NCBI GenBank assembly: GCA_944474755.1
Contig: OX104115.1
Location: 68,424,993-68,488,992 of the forward strand
Length of the DNA: 64,000 nucleotides
DNA from: Limnoperna fortunei
Lineage: Eukaryota; Mollusca; Bivalvia; Mytilida; Modiolidae
Direction: 5' to 3'
Part shown: one piece after another, positions 13,001-25,000 of the stretch
How positions within the stretch are numbered: the stretch's first letter is position 1
How the letters are laid out: each line of letters opens with the position of its first letter
The notes under the pieces: generated by a model
What the model saw: only the letters and a program-made list of their open reading frames with translations
Told to the model about the DNA's origin: nothing
Databases searched by the model: none
Position numbers and translations under genes: made by a program

Positions 13001-16000
13001 AATATGATAAAAAAGGAGAATTTACCTTAAAAATTAGTGTACAGTTTGTAGTTTTTATCATTTTTATCTTATCTTTATGAGTCTTCTCTATGTATAGAAA
13101 TTTAGTTGTCGGTAAAGAAATTTTTGCCACAGGCAACTTAGGTACATTTTAAAAAGATAGTTCTGTTAGCTCTGAAAAACAAACTAAATACCTAAGCTGA
13201 TTATATAGTTTATTTTCAGGTTGTTGATGAACTTAAATCTTATGATACAATTCATAGCAGTGATTCTTCTCCAGTTTTCTTTGGAGGCGGAATAGCTGTT
13301 GGAGGTGGAATAGCTAAAGGTGGAATGGCTGTTGGCAGAAAAAAAAGAATGGTCTGGTGGCCATATCCAAGGTTTTATGGCGGTTCTGATGCTCAACAGA
13401 TATTTTCGGTAAATGATTATCTTATAAGCATGCTACGATTGTTATACCCCCGCGTCGAAGAAGAGGGGGTATACTGGTTTACCCCTGTCCGTCCGTTCTT
13501 TCGTTCGTCATTCCGTCCGCAACATAACTTTCGTAACAGTTTTCTCAGCAACTACTTATCACAACCACTTGAAATTTTATATGTGACCTAACCATGTGGT
13601 CCTTTATTGCGCGTACCGATTTCAGGCCTGTCGCATATCTACCTCCTGTTTGCCAACTTAGTCGATTTTCAACATTAGTGGTCAATGGTTGAAAATTTTC
13701 CTAAAAGTTTTCTCAGCAACTACTTATCACAACCACTTGAAATTTTATATGTAATCTTACCATGTGGTCCTTTATTGCTAGCACCGATTTCAGGTCTGTC
13801 GCATATGCGCTTCCTGTTTACCGACTTAGTCAATTCAATGATGTGAGTAGCGGGTATACTGAGTGAGCAGTAGCTCACAGGTTACTAGTTTTATCTTTGG
13901 TCTAAATTAAAGAAACAAATTATAGAAGAAATGTGGGACTTTAATCTTCGTATAATAAATTGTATAAGTAATAAGATTAAATATCACACGTTATAAGGGC
14001 TGTTCCAGAAAATACTATCTCTACCCCCCCCCCCTAGGACGGCAATTTCTATTTTTGATGTAAGGGGTCGTATGTGAATGAATCTTATTTACGTTGGTGA
14101 TCCACCAAACCTAGAATTGAATTATGTTGGTGGTCGGTATGATGAATACAAAGGAACATATGATGGAGGGGGTATTATCTTGGTTTTATTTCTATTAGGA
14201 ATTGCATTATGATACGTTTTATATTTATATTGTGTTTCCTTAGCGTTTAGATATTATTAGTTTTACGGTTGAGTAGTCTCCCTTCCAAAAGTTTCAGAGA
14301 AACGCACTTAACACGTGGAAAATAAAACAAAACGAAACTGTCAAATTATTCACTGATCGATTTTTCGGTATTCTAATTTACGGTTTTGAGCCAACTGTTA
14401 TAAAAACAGACAATTTAAAACAAAAATAGATAAGATTTTCATAAAACAGACAAGAATTTTTTTTATGTTCACTGAATTGTAAAGTTCTCCATAAAATCTT
14501 AATGGAAAGGGAGACCTCTCAACCGGTAAACTAATAATATCTAAACGCTAAAACGAACACATACAGACGACCAACATAATTTTAATCCTACGTTTGGTGG
14601 ACTTCCACCGTAAATAAAATAAGATTCATTCTAAAGCTGGCTCACCCTGCAGCACATACCGGTACCTAACAATAGTAAATATATACAATTTTGTTTTAAA
14701 TAATGTGTTTATGCTGGTGGTTGGGGGAGGGGTGGGGGTGTTTGTTACTAGAACTTTACAATTCCATGGGTCGTTGTCATACAGCTTAATTCAAAAATGT
14801 AGGTGGGGCTAAATTTTATTTTCAATTCTATAGGTGGTGGGGTCTATATAAAAGTGCCGTCCTGGGGGATATTATTTTACTGGAATATCCATAAGACGTC
14901 TCAAGACTGCTATAAATTGATTTTCTACACACTAGATTGATACTGATGTATCTGACAGTTAGGTAGAGATCGTCTTTACTTTAATTGAATGGTGGCTATC
15001 AGAAATTTATTTTTATTCTGACCCATCATTTTTCACACAGATCTTTGCGGATTATTTTGTGTATCCCCCTTCATTATGTTGTTATTATGAGTTTTGGTTG
15101 TTTTGTGTTTTGCTTGTTTTGTTGGCTTTGTAATTATTTACTACGATTTTTTGCTTTATATCAAGGTTCGGTATAGTCTGATAAATTATAATTTGGTTAA
15201 AATTGTCCCAGAACGCAATTTTATAAAATATCCCACAAAAAGGTTTTTTTCAACTATAATAATTCATTTGAATATACAGTTTGCAACATGTTATAATAAT
15301 TGGAAATTGCGTGAAACTAATGCCTCTACGCATATCTTGTAATCGTTATGAAATATTATAATACTGTTATCCCAGCTAATAACTAATGATTAGTAAAAAA
15401 CACAATTAATGCATAACGTATTTAAAAGCAAACATCGTCTATTATTTTTATTGTGTTTAAAGTGCATATCATGAGCAGTTTCAGTTTCAGACGTGATTTC
15501 CCTGAATGCGAGCCTCAAAATTAATATTTTTTGCCGGTATTGTAGAATACAAAGCAAGATTTGAAGCTAAATATACGTGTTCAGTAAAGAATCAGTTTTT
15601 TAAAGATCGAAAGGGGATTTGTGTACATGACTTACGTTTCGTAAATACGTCGTTTTCAAGATATAAAGGAGGTGGAAATTGTAATGCTGATCACGTGACG
15701 TCAAAAAAAATTTAGGGCACTTTTAGTTTACGGCAACATTTGTAACGAAATGGGACGGCGTAATAAAGACGATGCAAAACGAAACCTGTGCTGTGTTGTG
15801 CTGTGGTGCAAAGCCAACGATAAAAATAAATTGATGGAAAGGTAGTCAAGTTTTATTCCGTTTTATGCCGTTCACACGATGTTAAAAGACGGTGCGTAGA
15901 GGAAAGTACCCTAAATAAAATCACGTGATAAGATACATCTAACTACCGATCTTGAAAACGGCGTATTGGCCAATAGAGAATCGTTAAACCGCGACTGCAC

Positions 16001-19000
16001 GCTATATAATAATAATACACATTTTTTTACCTTTAAACAATTAAAATCACATTTGTGGAAGTGCACAAGTACGAATCAAACACAGAAATGCGTAAACATT
16101 ATAGTGTATTAACATTCTGACATTCCAAAAAAACCCGGTATTTATTGACACAGATTTATTTCAAACACTGACTGGCTATTATTTTCTACAGCAGTTACAT
16201 AATTGTTTTCTTTACACTATTTGGAATATTTTAAGTAAATTCGTATAAAATACTCAATTGTTAAATAAGAATGCTGTGTAAAAATACAAATTTTGAAAAT
16301 ATATACGTTCGTGTTATCATATTATTTGTTTGTTAACAATTCGCTCTATGGCTGAGTACAGGGTTGATTTTGTTCTGTATCGCAATATACATTCTCTAAA
16401 CTGTGTACTTCTGTCCTGTATCTGCCGGTTTAGAGAAGTTTCACTGTATAATGACTATATGTTCTGTTTGTATATTTGTAATAAGCTGCCGCATTGCAAT
16501 ACAAATTTAATATCTTCTTTGTATATTTTTTTTATAGAATGCTGGTGTAAAGGTTTTAACTGATGCAACCGTTTTTCAACATGTATCCAGATGTAAGTAT
16601 CCATATATATATAAGCTTAAAGTTTATTTCATCTTCTTTTTAGCATTTAGTTCAATAAATAACTAAAAAGATCATTTGATATGCACAATTGAATGAATTA
16701 ATAAAATCTCAATTCTTAGATCCTGCATGGGGTTGGATGGGACCATTTTCAACTGTTCCACCGATTTTTCCTCAGATGACAAACGGACCAGGTTTTGGAT
16801 CCCTAAAACAAGAAAGCACAGTCAGAGCATTTTTCCCCGAAACTTGGTTAATGACCAACCTGACAACTGTGTAAACATTTCTCCGTTTGTATTATTATTC
16901 ATCTGAATACAAGTATACAGAAATGTGTTATTAAGCGTGAATTACCCGAATTGTTTTTAATTAAAAAACATATATCACCAGCGGGAGTAAATTATATTGT
17001 TCTGATGAAATTATACAATGTTAAAAGATCAAAGTAAACTTTAATAGTTATTATTTTAACAGTCATTGCGCCTGTAAAAACTAAATTTACGTTTCAAGTC
17101 ATTTTGTAATATATTTTAAGGATATGTAATTTTTTTATGTAAAACAGTTAAATAAATTGTATAACTCGTAGATTTTTAAACTGATCACATAACTTGTCGT
17201 CTACCAGTATTGATGCGTATGAATGTTGTAAAATCGTTATAAAGTCACGGTTATTGAAAACACTGACTGTAACGAAACATTTGGAGTATTAAACAGAAAA
17301 TTTATACCGGGAACTTATAAAGACCTTTCAAATAAAGAAAAAAATTAAAGTTTAGTCTTTGGTAGAAATAAAGGCAACACATTTTTTTTACATTACAATT
17401 GGGGACACTTCCGCTCAGAAAATCAAATGAGTATATATCGGAGATAGATCAATATATAACTTACCCATTCAAGAAACAAATTTAAAAAAAAATAGCTCGG
17501 TTAAACGTGGCTAACAACAAATGTAAAAAGCGAATTGCTTGTGTGCTTCACTACACATGGTTTATCAAGGAAAAAGGTTCGCGCATTTTTTTCCTTTCTA
17601 TATTAATATGAATGTCTCTTTTTTAATTTATATCTCAAATTAAAATCGATGTGTTGCTTTCTGCAACCTAAAAGACGGTATTATAACTGCATCTATAACA
17701 TGGAAGGTCATGTACTATGTCATCTCATTAACTAAAGGTAAAACAAGATTTAAGGCTGCACTTATTTCATAGACATACCTATTGATTGGATGATGAGGCC
17801 GCAGATGGCACTTGCGGGGGGTGTTAATCATGGAGCTATGGTAAATGCTAACGGCGGTGGTTCCAACCTGCAAGAAGCATCACGAACAAGGAGTGTCTTC
17901 CCCGAAACCTGGCTATGGATAAATAAAACTACCGGGTATTTTGAAACAATTATATGTTCCTTAATATTCTTTCAACTGCTAGTTGTAGGTCCTCTTACGC
18001 TTAACTGAATATTTTAAACAATTATCCGATTTTGTCCCAAGCAACCCACATGTAAATAAAACTCTATATTAAATCAAAGTCCGATTTCTTTGATATACGT
18101 TTCATCAGCATTAATAATAATCAGTCTTGTACAACATTTGTACGATTCATTCTTCTGTAATAATTACAGACATGCAAAATAAACTTTAATAAGAAAAATT
18201 AAAAATAAATAAATAGCGCATTAGACAAGGACTCTTATAAAGATTGATTGATTGATTGATTAATGGTGTTTAACGCCCGAGCAGCAATATTTCAGCTATA
18301 TTCAGGCGATGAACATGAAATGGATGATAAAATGAACATGAAATGATGATGAATGAAAATGGGATGGGACACAAGGAAAAATAGGGGTAACGGATTTTAG
18401 ATTGCCACTGGCAAATGGGAGGATGGATAGGGTCGGGCAATTTAGCCTCCTGTAGCGGGATCGAAATCCCTACTCATAGCGAATACTACAGCAGCGTTCA
18501 ACGTGCGAGGAACGCGGCATTTTTCCCAACACGGTGCACTAATATGGTTTGCGGTCAGGTTTTCCGTATTATGGCCTGACAACCCCTGCTTGCCAGGGGT
18601 ACCCCATTCAACCACCTGGGGCACACATCCCAGTCGGTCTTTAGGCAAACCGACCTGACACGCCGGTCAGGGTACTAGGCGCTATTTAGTCGCCTTTTAC
18701 GACAAGCTAGCGCGACTGCGGTCTATTCTTTTAGCCACGCGGATCCCGCACGGGGACTCTTATAAAGAAAAACTAATAATAAAATATTAATGATTCTCTT
18801 TTTGCACATAAATATGAACATCGCGGAGTACAATGCAGATAGTTCGTTATTCATATTGTTGGTAAATTTATAAAGAGTTTGATATATAAAAATATTGTCA
18901 ATTATTATTTGATATCCCTGTTAAACCCGTTTATTTACATGCTTATATACTATATTCGTGTTAATAACACCTTACTGCGCTAATAATGAAACATTAACGT

Positions 19001-22000
19001 GCCGATAATTGTTTATGTTGATGTTTTCTTAAATGAAAGTGCGTTGTGATTAAAAATGATATAACAGTGTGAGGCATTTCTTCACTGAATGCATTTGTTT
19101 TCTGTAATTTTTCTTTGAGGTACCGAAACTTAAGAGAAATTTGAACAACTATTGCAAACGTCTTTGTAGAAAATATTTGGTTGTTGGTCGAAACAATATT
19201 ATAATATCTTGCTAAACAGAAATATATCATAATTATCTGGCTGTTTAAAAATATAGAGCATTGAAATTAGCATGCATTTGATAATTTTTTAATAAGTTCT
19301 AATAGTAAAATATAAATTTCATGTCATTGTAAGTTTCTAAGGTTCGAGAGCTATTAGAAGATTGTTTAAGGAATGACGTTCACAAATATTTTTGTCATTG
19401 TTATATGAACTTAGTTTTCGTTTTGCACATAGAGTATAATCCGCATAAACAAATTGATGAACGTCATTCCTTATAAATACTCTACAAGAGTTTTTCTTCT
19501 TATATTTTAACAACAGTAAGTGTAAATGTTGCGCGTATAAATCTTTGCCCGACATTAAACCAAGTTCGGTGTCAAAAAGCAGTCGGATTCAATTAAGAGG
19601 TTAATTTCTTTGAAATTGAAAGACAAAGTTGTTCAAAGATAAATTGATAACGAACACAGATTATATAATGTGATATGATAAGATTCACATGTCTCCCTTT
19701 TCGAGTTCAAACTATACAGACGACAAATATATCTGACCATTTTATTGATATCGGGAAGGTGGTGCATCTTCATGAAAATTGTGTTCATTGGCTTTAAATA
19801 ACTTATTTTTTTTTTTTAAAATAACGCATTTGTCTTAATTTATTTGTTTGGTGTAAGTTCTCGCAGACTGTTAAAGATTTGATAATATTTTGAAGTGTTT
19901 TTATGTTATTTCCAGGCTTGATTCAATTTTGTAAATATGAACATTTTTTGATTGTGTAAGACTTTACACAGTTTATTGATTTTAAACTTGTTTATAGATT
20001 TTATATACAGTACTATAATTCTGCCGGTTTTTTTTTCGTTTTTCCTTCCAATCTGCTGAAATTTAAAAGTTACTGGACAATCTTATATTTATCATATGTG
20101 AAGATAGAAATTTTCCTTCTTTATAGAAGCCTCGGTTGCCTTCTACTATTGGTCACTGGCGTATAAACACTAAAATTACGAGTTTGTTTTTGACCCAGAA
20201 AGGGTGTGCTTGACATCAACTTAAATTGACAAAACTTCTAGTTTCCTGTCAAAGAAGGTAGGGCCATTCTTGGGTACTCTGATTTATCCACATCTAGATG
20301 GCATAAAGCCCATTCATACAAATAAATATCTTCGGTTATATTGGTAGATATTGGTTGTCCGAACTGCATATTTCCATTAGCTGCTTATGCAGTAGTAGAG
20401 GGATTCATTCCAATGATGACAAATGGCCTTTCACAAATGCAATCTGTGGAGAGAATTCGAACTTATTTTCCAGAAACATGGCTTTGGGAAAATAAAACGA
20501 TTGGGTATTGATTTAGGTTCTGTCACAGTTAATACTGCTAGCATGCTCTAGAACGCAATTTTTCCTTTGTTTACTATTTTGGTAGAAAGTGTAGTTTTTG
20601 CCACTATTAAATATATTGTGCTAATTTTCTGTTTTCATAATTTGATAAATTTGCAAAGATATTTTAATGTTGAAATAATCTAAATGATTAAAAGCTTTTT
20701 AGTTGTTCGAAATCAGGACCTGATCATGTTGCTTTCATTAGGGACCAGTATATCAGCATATTTGCTATTAACTGCAGAATTGCTATTATATCGATGCCCA
20801 ACTAGTATTCGAATATTTGATGAATAACAATAAAAGAATTTTGGACACGTTAATCTTCAGAACGGATTTAATGATATTGATAAAATGACTGCGTGACGTA
20901 CAAATTGCTGACATGTTTAAGCATATTCAGATATTGAGCTACATGAAACTACTTTAATACCTGAGACTATAAAGAACATTAAGGTTAACTAAAAATGTTA
21001 TTTATCTATAGTACCTATATATTTGCCACTTATGATGGAAAAAGATAAGTTTATGATGCAAGAAATGGTAAATAAAGGACAAAGTGTAGATATGGGTAAA
21101 AACTCGAACTTGAAGCAAGTGGACCGTGTTCGAAATGTATTTCCAGAGACTTGGCTTTGGATCAATAAAACAACTGGCTATGGCATTGCTATTCAATGTT
21201 GATATATATTAGAATGACCTGCTAGTTTGCTTATATACTACGTTATTAGGTTTCTTGCTGATTATGGGAATATTTCTTCCCCTTAATGTTTTGCATTATA
21301 TCCGACAAAATGTAATATCCATATACATTATTCAAACTTAATAAAAAAAAACTGGCCAGACGCATCCTTTATTCTTCATACATAAGATTCCTTGTGCATT
21401 TCTGCTTCTCAAAGGAAATTTACTGATTTGTTTATGCATTTTTCTAAATAATAATAGATTGCAACAACTGATGACACCATGATGAACTCTGTCTGACGTG
21501 TAGCAGACGGGAAGTTCTCTAATGTTTTTTTTAAACGTTTGAGGACAATAGATCTTTGTTTAAGAAAATAATAACTTTAAAAAAAGAAATAAAATGTCAT
21601 CAAAAATGGTCTCTGTCCTTAAAATATTCAAATTGAACATTTCCACACTTTATACTACACTCCCCCATGCATAAATATAGGCATAAAGATCATACTGAGA
21701 CTATATTCTTCTAAAAAAGCTACGGACTAAACTTTACGTCTAGCCTGATGTCTTTAACTCTACAATTTTCACTCTCCTGTTTAGTGAAAACAACATTACA
21801 GCATAACATCCATAAGGCATTCACAACTTAAACGTCTTGCTAATTCTCGTAATAGATAGTGTTATTTAGGGCTTTTTATTGTTAAATTGATGATATTCAT
21901 ATAGAAGTTGAATGACCGTCACTATGGCTAAAATGATCATTATGGAAAATCTATATCTTAATAAAAAAGAAGTATCATGGGTATGAAATTTTAAGGTTAA

Positions 22001-25000
22001 CAAATGGCTTACAATGTCATTAATAGATTTTGGGTGTCCATTCTGTGAATTCGCTGGTGGTGGTGCAATGGTAAATAGTTTGGCCGGCGGAACAATGGGT
22101 GGTTTAGCAGGGACTGCTACTGGAGGTCAACCACAACTACAATCTGTCCAACGAACTAGGAGTATTTTTCCGGAGACATGGCTTTGGATAAATAAAACAA
22201 CTGGGTACCTTTTTTTCCAACCTGTCAATGAACTACACATAGAAATCTAAATTGCTATAATGCTGGATGCGTTCAATGATCACATCATATTCTATGGTAG
22301 AATGCTGTTTATGTCAACGAAATTCAAAACTAGTTCGTGCCAGTGGGGATAAAATTAGTCAAGCTTTAAGCAATTTTGTATGGTTTTCAAATCATAATAA
22401 CTAAAAGATGTAATCCTTATTTTAGTATTTACTATCTTTCTATGGTTCATTGGTAGGGATGGGGATGATCATTAGTATCTTTGTAATACTTACAGCAGAA
22501 CATGAAGTCCTGCATGACACATTTTATTAAAAAAGGAATTGTCAGGTTCTATAATTTATCATATCCAAAATTATTTATATTACATGAAATCCAACTGCAT
22601 TAACTCTAATAAATTTTTCTTATTCTGGATGAGCTAAAGTAAAATGAGGCCACTTACTTGGACTTTAGTTAGTCACTAAGTCCGTTGAATAAAGGGCGAA
22701 TCGGACCGCGTATATTGAAAACTGTGACCATATTATGATGCTTAATTTTATAATATTTCAAGAGAGTGAAATTACAATCTTAAAGATTACAATATGTTAA
22801 TACATAAAGAATTTCATTTGGAAATAAACAATCTATATAGTCATTTCTTTTGTAATCAAGCATTTTCAAATTTTAAATCTTTTCATAGTTAAGGATGATA
22901 GTGTTCTATGCGCATGTAAATATTAAAGTTTAAATTAAAAATATTATACCATGAAAATTACCTGTGTTATTTACAATACAGTCTTAGCTTAAGTTGAAAT
23001 GCTGCATTAACATCCCCAGTTATCTTTTATAATCGTTGCTTCAAAATTAATGTGAATGTTAATCATGAAGTTAAATTACAGCATTACTTTCCTATAGTTG
23101 ATTTTATTATTAATCCAACTTTTTGAGTTAAAAGTTACATAGTTTTAAGGTCTGACGAAATTTGAGCTTGCGTGTTTAAAAGTCATTATTTAATGGATGA
23201 TTGAGAAGCTGTCGTGACTGTCAATGTGTGCAGTGTTTTATTTCTGTGCTTATATGTTAAATTTAATTTTACTTAGTGCTACAAATTAAGGTAAAAGAAA
23301 TATATATCATGCATAGTACAGCTTTTTTGTGTCTTGTTCAGTTATTCGCCGATACATACAAAATCTCGCATAAACAACAAGTTCTTAGTAAACATTAGGA
23401 TGATCACTTGCTGTTAACAAAGTTAACCTTAATTAAGCAAAACTGAACAAATTAAATAATTATAGGACAATACAGCAGTATAGTTGAACTCGAAACATAT
23501 ATTATTCATACGGTCCGGCTTGTCCTATTACGGTCCGAATTGTCCGCGGTCCGAGTTGTCTGTCTTTCTTTTTTTTATCCAAAAACTTCGAATTATACAA
23601 TCGATTGATCAGTTGAATAATATAACTTAATACGTATTATATTTTATTTTATGTTCATCCATTACAGCGTTTTATATTGAATTTAATTTTTTGATTTGAT
23701 GTTTTAATAATATTTTAAATAGTTTTCTATAAAACAATATAAATTTACGCTACGTTGTGAAGTTAGCGACGTGTTGATTTTTGTTTTGTCAGGACAAAAA
23801 ATGTTAGCAGCGTTAAATGTATGCATCCTTAACATTGCTCTATCGCCAAAGTTGACATACTTTTTAAATCATTAATTATATAGAAATAAATTAATTATCG
23901 TCTGATTTTTTATAAAAATATAGGCAATTTACTTAATTGATGGGTTGTTTATTAATCACGTCGGTATTAACAATCGCACCTGAGTGCAATCAGATCCGGA
24001 GTTAGCGTAAACCAGCCCAAACGTCTATACTGAACTTAAGTATTAGTGCATTGTTAAATACATGTGTGTCCTTCAGATTGTGAGTTCTTGTCTAATTCTC
24101 GAGATAACTTATTTTAAACTCTAAAATGACCTTTTCAATTAATGAAATAAAACCTTAAGTTATTACGTCATTTCTACTCCTTTTATCCGCTTGTTATTTA
24201 TATATTTGTTTTGTAATTAGACGCTTGATATGACATTTATGTATGCTTTACGTTTCATCTAGCTTGCTTATATATAGATTTCATTTCTTGGCATTTCAAA
24301 ATACAAAGACTGCTTACAGAATATAAAATTGTATTATTAATGTTGTTTTGTTTTATTTTTGTTATCATTTTAAACGAGTAACAAAGATTATATTGATATT
24401 TATTTTTAAAAACACTTACCTTTTTTTAAGTACCTAATAATATTTTGAGTTTTTCTCCGACATATACATTGAATTTATTTTAATTTTTAATCATTTGTTT
24501 TATCTTACCGGTGTTCCACGTTTACTGGTTTCTTATTTATATAGCTCTAAATGTAATTCCTGCATACAATTTATAATTTTAAAACATTTGGATGATATTT
24601 CATTTATAACCAGTTTGAACATTTAATTTTAGACCTGACGGTCATGTGACATTGTCAACTACAGTACCAGACACTATTACCTCATGGATTGCAAGTGCTT
24701 TTGCTGTCAATAAAATATCCGGACTGGGAATTTCTCCAAGCTCTGCAAAGGTTGGTTGTTTTGCAAGCATTTTTATTTAGGTCTAGTTCATTAACTCATG
24801 AACTACCGTGCAACCATATGATAATATGGTATATGTAATGTATAATACTATTTAACTGAGTAAGATTGAGATAATAATGTTTTGAAATATATAATTAATT
24901 GTAACATGTATTTTTAAATAATAATTTACTAAGTAGTTAAAACAGTTCAAAATGGTAGGATGTTAGAAAATCTACATATCTTAAAGGGTTAACCTCTGCT

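Noticed and set aside
13325..13591. ORF of 88 codons starting in exon 17
   Set aside because: The first part is true exon 17 sequence, but after the donor at 13409 it reads into intron and repeat.
15506..15715. ORF of 69 codons in TEP-A intron 17
   Set aside because: Partly inside an inverted-repeat element; no homology recognised and no splice signals to TEP exons in frame.
18442..18648. Minus-strand ORF of 68 codons
   Set aside because: It lies entirely inside the interspersed element bounded by the 15-base target duplication.
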